The notes beneath the pieces are model-generated. The model ran no database searches. It had not been told where the DNA came from and saw only the letters and a program-made list of their open reading frames with translations. A program made the translations under genes and the position numbers. A DNA stretch of 10,271 nt from Oscillospiraceae bacterium (GTDB lineage: Bacteria; Bacillota; Clostridia; Oscillospirales; UBA929), in NCBI GenBank assembly GCA_009777685.1, contig WRLJ01000044.1, forward strand, positions 1 to 10,271. The letters are read 5' to 3'. Every line of letters starts with the position of its first letter. The first letter of the stretch is position 1. This document shows, in pieces, positions 1 through 7,657 of the stretch.

Positions 1-2
1 TG

Positions 3-1370
3 CCGCGGAATTTAACTCCCCCCCACCAGCCCGGGGGGTGGGAGCGGACAGCCCGCGCGGCGCTGGCGGGGGCCCTTGCCGCGTGGCTCCGCCCCGCCGC
101 CCTCGTCGGCGTCCCCGCCGCGCCCGCGCTCGCCAGCGATCCCCTGCCGGACGCCGCCGCGGCCCGCGGCTATATGGGCGCGGCCGGGACGGTGGGGCGC
201 ATGGCGCGCCTGCTGGACGCGAAGACCCCGGAGGACGCGGGACCGGTCAACCTCTGGCCTTATGTCCAGCGCGGCAACCCCGCCGAGCATGAGATGTTCA
301 CCGGAACCGGCGGCAAGCGAAAGGCCGTCATCAGCTTCCTGCACAAGATACAAAACGCCCCCCGCGCGCTGGACGTATTCATCATGACCGGCGCGTCCGG
401 CCAGTGGGTGCGCGAGGATGAGACCTTCGCCGCGCTGTGGCCGCGCTGTCTGCTGGCCCTGCTCCAGCGCGGGCACCGGCTGCACATCGTCATGCCGGAG
501 GCCGAGCTGGGAGAGGCGCTGGCGTCCTGGCTGGCGATGCCGCTGTTCTATACGCCGCGCTGCCGCGTCTACGCGATCCCGTCGCGTATGGCGGATACGC
601 TGGTCGTCGCGCAGGGCTACGCCGCCGTCCTGTCCTACGGCGTCGGGCCGAAGGAGGAGGCCACGTTTCTGTTTTCGGGCGTGCTGGACTCCTCGACCTT
701 CGAGGCGGTGTTCCACCGCTGGCTGAAGGAAGGCTATCCCGTGCTGTTCACCTGTGAGGAAACCGCGCGCTTTGCCGAGCGCCTGTCCGCGCTGGAGGCG
801 CGCTCCGGCTCGTATTATCAAGCGCGCAATACCCTCAGCGCCCTGCACCTGACCGAGGAGGAGCTGGGCGGCCTGCTGGCCGGCGCGGGGATTTCCGACA
901 GCGCGTGTCTGGAACGCCACCGGAGCCGCCGGGAGGCTATGGACATCCTGCTGGCCGGACACGAGTGGGTGGAGGTCGTGCCGCGGCGCATGATCGCGGC
1001 GGTGCGCACGGACGGAGTGATGCCGCTGGACGGCGCGGAGCTGGGCCTCGCGCGCGATTTGGCCGTGCCGCGCGCCCTGCTGCGCGGCGTGCTGGAGCGG
1101 CTGACGGCGCGGATGCGGGAATGCCCGCGCCTGCACGTGATCCTGCCGGACACCGAGCCGCTGCCGATACAAATTCTGTATAAAGAACGCGCGGGCGCAT
1201 ATTTTAGTTTAGCGCAGCGCCGCGCGGCCCGCGGAACCGCCGCCCGGGAAGGGCAGCCCGCCGCCGCCTACCTCGGCGACCCCGACGGCCTGCGCGCCCT
1301 CGGAGAGTGGTTTTCCTCGATGAATTACGACCGGGGAGAGACGATCCGGCAATTGAAGATGGAAAACTGA
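3..1370 (+). CDS. Hypothetical protein, 5'-truncated by the window; possible regulator effector region
   Basis: The frame is open from base 3 to the TGA at 1368-1370, giving 455 visible residues with no start needed inside the window. The first in-frame ATG (174) has no ribosome binding site, and the residues before it continue the same composition, so the true start probably lies upstream. I do not recognise the family with confidence. It is a soluble alpha/beta-looking protein without membrane segments or a signal peptide. A conserved-looking stretch (FTGTGGKRKAVISFL, bases about 297-341) is followed by segments such as TGASGQWVRED and hydrophobic strands (HRLHIVMPE). Clostridial regulators with an N-terminal helix-turn-helix and a large effector domain can look like this, but no helix-turn-helix is visible here, so that is only a suggestion. 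The downstream glmU-like gene starts 21 bases later, so the two may be co-transcribed. Confidence 0.7.
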   Translation, partial: PRNLTPPHQPGGWERTARAALAGALAAWLRPAALVGVPAAPALASDPLPDAAAARGYMGAAGTVGRMARLLDAKTPEDAGPVNLWPYVQRGNPAEHEMFTGTGGKRKAVISFLHKIQNAPRALDVFIMTGASGQWVREDETFAALWPRCLLALLQRGHRLHIVMPEAELGEALASWLAMPLFYTPRCRVYAIPSRMADTLVVAQGYAAVLSYGVGPKEEATFLFSGVLDSSTFEAVFHRWLKEGYPVLFTCEETARFAERLSALEARSGSYYQARNTLSALHLTEEELGGLLAGAGISDSACLERHRSRREAMDILLAGHEWVEVVPRRMIAAVRTDGVMPLDGAELGLARDLAVPRALLRGVLERLTARMRECPRLHVILPDTEPLPIQILYKERAGAYFSLAQRRAARGTAAREGQPAAAYLGDPDGLRALGEWFSSMNYDRGETIRQLKMEN

Positions 1371-1391
1371 GATCAAAAAGGAGCGAATGGT

Positions 1392-2141
1392 ATGGGTCAA
1401 TCCAAAACATTACCCGACGATTATCTGCGGGCGGAAATTTTGTTCAAGCCCGTCTCCGAATGGCTGCGGACCGAGGGGTTTGCCGCCGGAGCGGGGGCGG
1501 ACGAGCGGGGATACCCCCAGCTGACCCTGGACGGGCGCGTGTATACGCTGGACTCCCCCGCCGCGCTGGCCGGCGCGCGCAAGGCCGCCCGGCGCGCGGT
1601 CAATCTGATGTTCATCGGCATGGGCGCCGACATCCTTGACATTGAGACGGTTTATATCCACCCGGACACGCGGCTCGGGCGCGGCACGGTCATCTATCCC
1701 TGCACGGTCATCCGCGAGGACGTCCGCGTCGGATCGGACTGCTCCGTGGGGCCGTTTGCCTACCTGCGTCCCGGCACGCGCGTCGGCGACGGCGTGAAGA
1801 TCGGTGATTTCGTGGAGATCAAGAACTCCACGCTGGGCGCGCGCACACAGGTTTCGCATCTGGCCTATATCGGCGACAGCGACGTGGGCGAGGGCGTCAA
1901 TTTCGGCTGCGGCGCGGTCACGGTCAACTATGACGGCAAGGGCAAGCACCGCACGGCCATCGGCTCCGGCGCGTTTGTCGGATGCAACACCAATCTGGTC
2001 GCGCCCGTTACGGTCGGCGAGTACGGCTACACCGCCGCCGGCTCCACCATCACGCAGGACGTCCCTCCCGGCGCGCTGGGCATCGCGCGGGAGCGGCAGG
2101 TCAATAAAGAGGATTGGACGCCTCCGAAAGAGAAGCATTGA
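1392..2141 (+). CDS. glmU: GlmU-like glucosamine-1-phosphate N-acetyltransferase lacking the uridylyltransferase domain
   Basis: The 249-residue product matches the C-terminal half of GlmU, which acetylates glucosamine-1-phosphate with acetyl-CoA on the way to UDP-GlcNAc for peptidoglycan. A left-handed beta-helix with hexapeptide repeats runs from about residue 86 to 225. Residues known from E. coli GlmU are all in place: RPGT (R126), K144, H156 as the catalytic base, Y159, N170, NYDG (179-182) and K185. The N-terminal uridylyltransferase domain (about 225 residues, with its LAAGxGTRM loop) is absent. Only about 50 unrecognised residues precede a helix (about 56-80) that resembles the linker helix between the two GlmU domains. 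Intact GlmU is about 450 residues. AGGAG at 1379-1383 lies 8 bases before the ATG. The acetyltransferase call is strong from the residues. Whether the protein still supplies GlcNAc-1-P, or is a related acyltransferase, is inference. Confidence 0.85.
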   Translation: MGQSKTLPDDYLRAEILFKPVSEWLRTEGFAAGAGADERGYPQLTLDGRVYTLDSPAALAGARKAARRAVNLMFIGMGADILDIETVYIHPDTRLGRGTVIYPCTVIREDVRVGSDCSVGPFAYLRPGTRVGDGVKIGDFVEIKNSTLGARTQVSHLAYIGDSDVGEGVNFGCGAVTVNYDGKGKHRTAIGSGAFVGCNTNLVAPVTVGEYGYTAAGSTITQDVPPGALGIARERQVNKEDWTPPKEKH

Positions 2142-2740
2142 TGGACTGGATCATTGCCGGCCTTGGCAATCCGGGGGACAAATACGATGAGACCCGCCAC
2201 AACGCGGGATTTCGGGTGGCGGACGTTCTGGCCGCGCGCTGGGGCGTGAAGCTGAAAAAGCTGAAATTCCAGTCGCTCTGCGCCGACGCGGGGGGAAAGC
2301 TGCTGCTCAAGCCGCAGCTGTTTATGAACCGTTCGGGGCAGGCGGTGCGGCAGGCGGCGGATTTCTACAAGCTCCCGCCGGAGCGCGTGCTGATCATATA
2401 TGACGACGTATCCCTGCCGACGGGCCGCCTGCGCGTCCGCGCGGACGGAAGCGACGGCGGCCACAACGGCGTCCGGGACATCCTCTACCACCTTCAGTCC
2501 GACCGTTTCCCGCGCGTGAAGATCGGCGTGGGCGCCAAGGCCCATCCGGAGATGGATCTGGCCGACTGGGTCCTCAGCCCCTTTTCGCCGGACGAGCGAA
2601 AACGCATCGCGGACGCCGTCCTCCGCGCCGCCGACGCGGCGGAGACGGTGATCGCTCTGGGCCCGGAGGAGGCCATGAACCGTTTCAACGGGGAGCCGAA
2701 GCCGGAAAGCCCGCCCCCGCCCAATACGACAATACCGTAA
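2141..2740 (+). CDS. pth: Peptidyl-tRNA hydrolase
   Basis: The 199-residue product is a cytoplasmic Pth, which cleaves the ester bond of peptidyl-tRNAs released from stalled ribosomes and recycles the tRNA. The family signature is complete: GLGNPGDKYDETRHNAGF near the N-terminus with N10 and catalytic H20, FMNRSG (N63), YDDVSLPTG (D88) and GGHNG (N109), which correspond to the E. coli residues N10, H20, N68, D93 and N114. Length is normal (about 185-205). The start is chosen at 2141, because the protein then begins directly at the first beta strand as usual. The in-frame ATG at 2114 would add nine residues lying inside the upstream gene. That ATG overlaps the glmU-like stop as TGATG (2139-2143), which indicates translational coupling. 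The last 15 residues are proline-rich and probably disordered. Location just before mfd is the standard Firmicutes arrangement. Confidence 0.97.
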   Translation: MDWIIAGLGNPGDKYDETRHNAGFRVADVLAARWGVKLKKLKFQSLCADAGGKLLLKPQLFMNRSGQAVRQAADFYKLPPERVLIIYDDVSLPTGRLRVRADGSDGGHNGVRDILYHLQSDRFPRVKIGVGAKAHPEMDLADWVLSPFSPDERKRIADAVLRAADAAETVIALGPEEAMNRFNGEPKPESPPPPNTTIP

Positions 2741-2755
2741 GAAATATATCCTGAC

Positions 2756-2763
2756 AAAGGGAG
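2756..2763 (+). promoter_or_regulatory. Ribosome binding site deciding the TTG start of mfd
   Basis: AAAGGGAG lies 8 bases before the TTG at 2772. The spacing and the absence of a nearby in-frame ATG support TTG as the start codon, and the resulting N-terminus fits the family. Confidence 0.7.
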
Positions 2764-2771
2764 TCTGATCC

Positions 2772-5700
2772 TTGCTCACCGAACCTCTCTCCGCCCTGCC
2801 GGAAACGCGGGAAATACTCAGCCGTCTGCGTGACAGGAGCTGCCCTGTCGCCATTGGCGGCCTTTCGCCGGTGCATAAGGCGCATCTGGCGGCCTTTTTG
2901 CGCGCCAAGACCGGAAGGCCCGTTCTGCTGCTGTGCCCCGACGAGCTGGAGGCCGCGCGGCTGCGCGGCGACATGGCCGCGCTGGCGGGCGAGGAGGCCC
3001 TGCTGCTGCGCGGGCGTGATTTCACCTTCTATCCGGTTGAAACCGTCTCCCGCGAGTGGGAGAGGGAACGCATTCCGGTGCTGAGCCGTATGCTGGAGGA
3101 CACAGCCGGCCTGGTCGTGGCGTCGGTGGACGCCGTCCTCCAGCGCGCCATCGCGCCGAACGCCCTGCGCGCCGCCGGCGTGACGCTTTCGCCGGGGGCG
3201 GCGCTTTCGCCGGACGTCCTGGTGCAAGCCCTGCTGGCGGGGGGCTACCGCCGGTGCGACATCGTGGAGGGCGCGGGCCAGTTCGCGCGGCGCGGCGGGA
3301 TCGCCGATATCTACCCGGCCTCCGGAGACGGCCCCGTGCGCGTGGAGTTCTTCGGCGACGAGATCGACACGGTCAACGCGATGGATCTGGCCACCCAGCG
3401 GCGCGGCGCGCCTCTGGAGCGCGTGACGGTTCTGCCCTGTATGGAGACGCTGGCGCAAACCGCGCCGGGCGGCATCGAGGCCCTGCTGGCGGCCATCCCC
3501 CACGCGGAGGACGCCGAACGACTGCGGGAGCAGGGCTATCTGGCGACGATCGACCGCTATATGGCGCTGGTCTCACCGGAGCTGTACACCGCGCTGGACT
3601 ATCTGCCGCGCAAAACCATCGTTCTGCTCAGCGAGCAGCCCCGCCTGCGCGAGCGGCTGAAAAATCTGATGTGGCAGCGCGCGCAGGATGTCGAGACCCT
3701 GCTGGAGCAGGGCATCCTGACGCCCGCCCTGCTGGGAAAAGAGGGAAACCCTCTGATGGGCGGGGACGAAACGGACCTCTGGCGGACGCTGGAGCGGTTT
3801 GACGTACTGCATGTAGATACGTTTCTGGCCAACGAATACCCCCTGCGCCCGCACGCGATGCTGAATGTCGCCGCCAAACAGCTGCCGGGCTTCGGCGCGA
3901 GCCTGGAAACCGCCGCCGGCGATATCCGCCACTACCTGGACGGCGGCAGCACCGTCGTCGTCCTGGCGGAAAACGCCCACCGCGCCGGCATTCTGGAAGA
4001 CATGCTCCGCGACAGGGGCATCCCCGCCCAGCAAGTCACAATCGGGGAAGCCCTTCCGGATTCCCTCCTCCCGAAATCCATCGCCTGCATCGCCGTCGGC
4101 GCGCTCAGCGCCGGCATGGAATACCCCGCCCTGAAGCTGGCGGTTCTCACCGAGGGGCAGTTCACGCCGGGACGCAGCTCTCCGGTCCGGACGCGCAAGC
4201 CCGCGGCCGGGCGGGGACGGGCGGACACGCCGCGCTCCAACCGCAAGCGATTGTCTTCCTACTCGGACCTCGCGCCCGGCGATTGGGTCGTGCATGAACA
4301 CCACGGCGTGGGACGCTTTGAACGCATCGCCACGCTGGAGGTGGACGGGCTCTCCCGCGACTACATCCAGCTGGGCTACGCGGGCACGGACTGCCTGTAT
4401 GTGCCGGTCACCCAACTGCATCTGGTCAGCAAGTACATCGGTCAGCACGCCGCCATAGACGACGGCGAGGGCGGCGGGCGCGGCCCGAAGCTCAGCCGGC
4501 TCGGCGGCGCGGAGTGGCAGCGCTCCAAGGCCAAAGCCAAGGCCGCCGCCAAGGAGCTGGCCAAGGGGCTGATCGCGCTCTACGCCGAGCGCCAGCGGCG
4601 TGTGGGCTTCGCCTTCCCCGGGGACGGCGACTGGCAGATGGCCTTTGAGGAGCGCTTTGAGTACGACGAGACGGCCGACCAGATCCGCAGCGCGCGGGAG
4701 ATCAAGGAGGATATGGAAAACGCCTCCCCGATGGACCGCCTGCTGTGCGGCGACGTGGGCTTCGGCAAAACCGAGGTGGCCCTGCGCGCCGTGATGAAGT
4801 GTATTCTGGGCGGAAAACAGGCGGCGATACTGGTGCCGACGACGGTGCTGGCCCAGCAGCATTTTCTGACCGCCGCGCGGCGTTTCGCGGGCTATCCCGT
4901 GCGCGTGGAGGTCATCAGCCGCTTCCGCACCCCGGCGCAGATGAAGGACGTCTTACGCCGCCTGCCGCTGGGACAGGTCGATCTGATCATCGGCACGCAC
5001 CGCCTGCTGCAAAAGGACGTGCGCTTTAAGAGCCTGGGCCTGCTGATCGTGGACGAGGAGCAGCGCTTCGGCGTCTCGCACAAGGAGCGGCTGAAGGAGA
5101 TGGCCCGGCAGGTGGACGTGCTGACCTTGACGGCCACCCCCATCCCGCGCACGCTGAACATGGCCCTGTCCGGCATCCGCGACATGAGCGTGCTGGAGGA
5201 GGCGCCGCGCGACCGCTATCCGGTGCAGACCTTCGTGCTGGAGCACGACCCCGGCCTGCTGGCCGACGCCATCCGCCGCGAGGTCGGGCGGGGCGGGCAG
5301 GCGTATTACCTGCACAACCGCGTTGAAACCATCGACCGCACCGCCGCGCTCCTGCAGGAGGAGCTGGAGGGCGTCAGCGTGGGCGTCGCGCACGGGCAGA
5401 TGCGCGAGGACGAGCTGGCCGAGGTCATGCGCGCCGTCACCGACGGCGAGATTTCGGTGCTGGTCTGCACGAGCATCATCGAAACCGGAATTGATATCCC
5501 GAATGTCAACACGCTGATCATTGAGGACGCGGACCGGCTGGGGCTGGCGCAGCTGCACCAGATCCGGGGGCGCGTGGGGCGTTCCAACCGCCGCGCTTAC
5601 GCCTACCTGACCTACCGCCGCGACAAGATTCTCAGCGAGGCCGCCACGCGCCGCCTGTCGGCGGTGCGGGAGTTTGCGGAGTTCGGCGCGGGCTTTAAAC

Positions 5701-6305
5701 TGGCCATGCGCGACATGGAGATCCGGGGCGCGGGCAACGTGCTGGGCGCGGAGCAGAGCGGGCACATGATGAGCGTGGGCTATGACATGTACCTCAAACT
5801 GCTGGAAGAGGCCGTGCTGGAGGAGCAGGGCGGCGCGCCCCCGGCGGCGGAGTGTACCGCCGATCTGCCCGTCAAGGCCGGCATCGGCAGCGACTATATC
5901 GCCCACGCGGGCCTGCGGATGGACTATTACCGCCGCATCGCGGCCATCACGGAGGAGGACGAGGCCTCCGACATGCGCGACGAGCTGATCGACCGCTTCG
6001 GCGATCTGCCGGCGGGCGCGGACAACCTCATCCGCATCGCGCGCCTGCGCGCCGAGGCCGCGCGGCTCGGCATCACCGACATCTCCGTGAAGAACGGCCG
6101 GCTGGTCTTGAAACTGCACAACCCCGATTTTGCGCGCATTTCCATGCTCTGTGCCGTTCCGGCGTACCGGGGCAAGGTGCTGTTCTCCGCCGGGGACCGC
6201 CCCGCGCTGACGGTCAAGGCCCCGCCGGGGGGGATGTCCTCTTCGGGGAGCCCCGCGCTGGACTTCGCGTGGGCGACCGTGGAGCAATTGATGCAGCTGG
6301 GCTGA
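2772..6305 (+). CDS. mfd: Transcription-repair coupling factor (Mfd)
   Basis: Mfd is a DNA translocase that removes RNA polymerase stalled at template-strand lesions and recruits UvrA for nucleotide excision repair. The 1177-residue length is that of a full Mfd. Domains in order are: UvrB-homology region (about 20-300, with RRGGIADIYP at 174-182); a basic linker (about 465-497); the RNA polymerase interaction domain (about 500-557, beginning GDWVVHEHHGVG); and RecG-like SF2 motor lobes with Walker A GDVGFGKT (660-667), DEEQ box (761-764), TATPIPRT (787-794) and QIRGRVGRS (930-938). The C-terminal D7-like domain follows from about residue 1000. All motor motifs are intact, so the protein should be active. 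The start is TTG with a good ribosome binding site. It follows pth by 31 bases and is probably the last gene of the left operon, since a new promoter appears downstream. Confidence 0.98.
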   Translation: MLTEPLSALPETREILSRLRDRSCPVAIGGLSPVHKAHLAAFLRAKTGRPVLLLCPDELEAARLRGDMAALAGEEALLLRGRDFTFYPVETVSREWERERIPVLSRMLEDTAGLVVASVDAVLQRAIAPNALRAAGVTLSPGAALSPDVLVQALLAGGYRRCDIVEGAGQFARRGGIADIYPASGDGPVRVEFFGDEIDTVNAMDLATQRRGAPLERVTVLPCMETLAQTAPGGIEALLAAIPHAEDAERLREQGYLATIDRYMALVSPELYTALDYLPRKTIVLLSEQPRLRERLKNLMWQRAQDVETLLEQGILTPALLGKEGNPLMGGDETDLWRTLERFDVLHVDTFLANEYPLRPHAMLNVAAKQLPGFGASLETAAGDIRHYLDGGSTVVVLAENAHRAGILEDMLRDRGIPAQQVTIGEALPDSLLPKSIACIAVGALSAGMEYPALKLAVLTEGQFTPGRSSPVRTRKPAAGRGRADTPRSNRKRLSSYSDLAPGDWVVHEHHGVGRFERIATLEVDGLSRDYIQLGYAGTDCLYVPVTQLHLVSKYIGQHAAIDDGEGGGRGPKLSRLGGAEWQRSKAKAKAAAKELAKGLIALYAERQRRVGFAFPGDGDWQMAFEERFEYDETADQIRSAREIKEDMENASPMDRLLCGDVGFGKTEVALRAVMKCILGGKQAAILVPTTVLAQQHFLTAARRFAGYPVRVEVISRFRTPAQMKDVLRRLPLGQVDLIIGTHRLLQKDVRFKSLGLLIVDEEQRFGVSHKERLKEMARQVDVLTLTATPIPRTLNMALSGIRDMSVLEEAPRDRYPVQTFVLEHDPGLLADAIRREVGRGGQAYYLHNRVETIDRTAALLQEELEGVSVGVAHGQMREDELAEVMRAVTDGEISVLVCTSIIETGIDIPNVNTLIIEDADRLGLAQLHQIRGRVGRSNRRAYAYLTYRRDKILSEAATRRLSAVREFAEFGAGFKLAMRDMEIRGAGNVLGAEQSGHMMSVGYDMYLKLLEEAVLEEQGGAPPAAECTADLPVKAGIGSDYIAHAGLRMDYYRRIAAITEEDEASDMRDELIDRFGDLPAGADNLIRIARLRAEAARLGITDISVKNGRLVLKLHNPDFARISMLCAVPAYRGKVLFSAGDRPALTVKAPPGGMSSSGSPALDFAWATVEQLMQLG

Positions 6306-6349
6306 GAGAGGAAATCCGCGGGAGGCCGTCCCGCCGGATAAAACACGGC

Positions 6350-6378
6350 TTGAAGCCCCGGTATAGATATGCTACACT
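6350..6378 (+). promoter_or_regulatory. Sigma-A-type promoter of the D-Asp/MurE operon
   Basis: TTGAAG (-35, 6350-6355) is separated by exactly 17 bases from TACACT (-10, 6373-6378), and TG at 6370-6371 forms an extended -10. This stretch is clearly more A/T-rich than its surroundings. It lies 36 bases before the ATG of the ATP-grasp gene, after mfd has ended. No comparable promoter is seen in the short gaps between the other genes. Confidence 0.65.
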
Positions 6379-6383
6379 GGAGA

Positions 6384-6393
6384 TATCCGGATA
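6384..6393. repeat. Perfect 10-base palindrome at the predicted transcription start
   Basis: TATCCGGATA is its own reverse complement and begins 6 bases after the predicted -10 box, where transcription should start. It could be a small operator or a chance palindrome. No second copy was noticed nearby. Confidence 0.3.
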
Positions 6394-6414
6394 CAACAGC
6401 AAGGAGGAACGGCG

Positions 6415-7641
6415 ATGAACGTCCTGGAGGCCCGTTTCGTGCCGGCCCTGTTCGGCCATGATATCAACGTCTACAGCGTCGCGCGCGCGTTCCATGAGAT
6501 GTACGGGGTGCGTTCCTATGTCTTTTGCAAGGCGGCGGGGGGGCCGTGCCGCGACAGCCGCATCATCGCGGGCCTGACCTGCGACCCGGCGATGGACACG
6601 CGGGAGGTTTTTCTGCGGAATACACTGGCTTTTTGCGGGGCGCACAGGGATAAAACCGTCTTCCTGCTGGGGTGCGGCGATAACTATGTGCGCCTGCTCA
6701 GCGCGAACCGGGAGAGCTTTCCCGCCCACGCCGTCGCGCCGTATATGGACCTGAACACGCTGGAATCCCTGATTTACAAGGAGAGCTTTTACCGCCTGTG
6801 CGAAAAGGCGGGCATCGACCACCCGGCGACCGTGATCCTCCGCGCGGGGGAGCAGAAAACACTGAAACCCCCGTTCGGGCCGCCGTATATCCTCAAGCCC
6901 TCCAACGGCGTGACCTACTGGGAGCATCCCTTCCCCGGCCAGCACAAGGTCTTCACGCTGTCCTCCTGGGAGGACACGGTCCGCGCGGCGGACGCCGTGT
7001 TCGGCGCGGGGTATGACGACAGCCTGATCCTGCAGGAGTTCATCCCCGGCGACGACAGCCGGATGCGCGTGCTGACCTGCTACAGCGACCGGCGGGCCAA
7101 GGTGCGCATGGCGGCGCTGGGCCATGTCCTGCTGGAGGAGCATACGCCGCACGGCATCGGCAACCACGCGGTCATCCTCAACGGCAGCCGGCCGGAGCTG
7201 ACGGCGTCGCTGACAGGGTTTTTGGAGACGCTGGGGATTTCCGGGTTTTCCAATATGGACATCAAATATGACGCGCGGGACGGGCGGTACAAGCTCTTTG
7301 AAATCAACCTGCGCCAGGGCCGCAGCAACTATTACGTCACGGCGGGCGGCGGCAACGTGGCCGCGTGGCTGGTACAGGACTATGTGGACAACGCCCTGCC
7401 GCCGGGGCTGGTTGAGATTACGGAGCGCCGCCTGTGGAGCGTTGTGCCGCGCGGCGTGCTGTTCCGCTACATCCACGCGGATTACCACGGGGAAATGAAA
7501 GCGCTGATCCGGGAGGGAAAAAGCGTAAACCCGCTCTTCTACGAACGGGATATGTCTCTCAAGCGCCGGGCGCGGCTGATGGTCGGCCTGCGGCGGCAGG
7601 GGCGGAATTATCAGCGGCACGGGACCAGAATCGGGCGCTGA
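6415..7641 (+). CDS. ATP-grasp ligase, probable D-aspartate ligase for the peptidoglycan cross-bridge
   Basis: The 408-residue product is an ATP-grasp carboxylate-amine ligase. It has LFGHDINVYSVARAFHE at the N-terminus (12-28), GCGDNYVRLL (86-95), the ATP lysine K161 in ILKPSNG, the adenine-contact stretch LQEFIPGDDSRMRVL (206-220), and metal-binding D282, E296 and N298 in FEINLRQGRSNYYVT. This pattern agrees with my memory of the E. faecium D-aspartate ligase (Asl-fm), which activates the beta-carboxyl of D-Asp with ATP and joins it to the lysine side chain of UDP-MurNAc-pentapeptide in the cytoplasm. The call is strengthened by the aspartate racemase gene 16 bases downstream and the MurE gene after it. 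AAGGAGG (6401-6407) is 7 bases before the ATG. Membership of ATP-grasp is near certain. D-Asp as substrate is inference from resemblance and context; another D- or L-amino acid is possible. Confidence 0.8.
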   Translation: MNVLEARFVPALFGHDINVYSVARAFHEMYGVRSYVFCKAAGGPCRDSRIIAGLTCDPAMDTREVFLRNTLAFCGAHRDKTVFLLGCGDNYVRLLSANRESFPAHAVAPYMDLNTLESLIYKESFYRLCEKAGIDHPATVILRAGEQKTLKPPFGPPYILKPSNGVTYWEHPFPGQHKVFTLSSWEDTVRAADAVFGAGYDDSLILQEFIPGDDSRMRVLTCYSDRRAKVRMAALGHVLLEEHTPHGIGNHAVILNGSRPELTASLTGFLETLGISGFSNMDIKYDARDGRYKLFEINLRQGRSNYYVTAGGGNVAAWLVQDYVDNALPPGLVEITERRLWSVVPRGVLFRYIHADYHGEMKALIREGKSVNPLFYERDMSLKRRARLMVGLRRQGRNYQRHGTRIGR

Positions 7642-7657
7642 GAATGGAGGACGGCAC

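Noticed and set aside
174..176. ATG as start of the first gene
   Set aside because: No ribosome binding site precedes it, and the same frame stays open to the left edge, so the gene more likely begins outside the window.
12..1172. Long open frame on the - strand, 386 codons
   Set aside because: It is antisense to the first gene, is rich in Arg, Gln and His with no recognisable motif, and is expected from G/C-rich third positions. The + strand frame has the ordinary protein composition.
1355..1391. TTGAAG before the glmU-like gene as a -35 box
   Set aside because: No acceptable -10 box lies 16-18 bases downstream; the region there is the A-rich ribosome binding site.
2114..2140. Upstream ATG for pth
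   Set aside because: It would add nine charged residues before the usual first beta strand and overlap the glmU-like gene by 28 bases. The TGATG overlap start at 2141 fits the family better.
6318..6334. Hairpin GCGGGA / TCCCGC after mfd, as an intrinsic terminator
   Set aside because: The stem is only 6 base pairs and is followed by CGGATAAAAC with no T-run, so it is not a convincing terminator.
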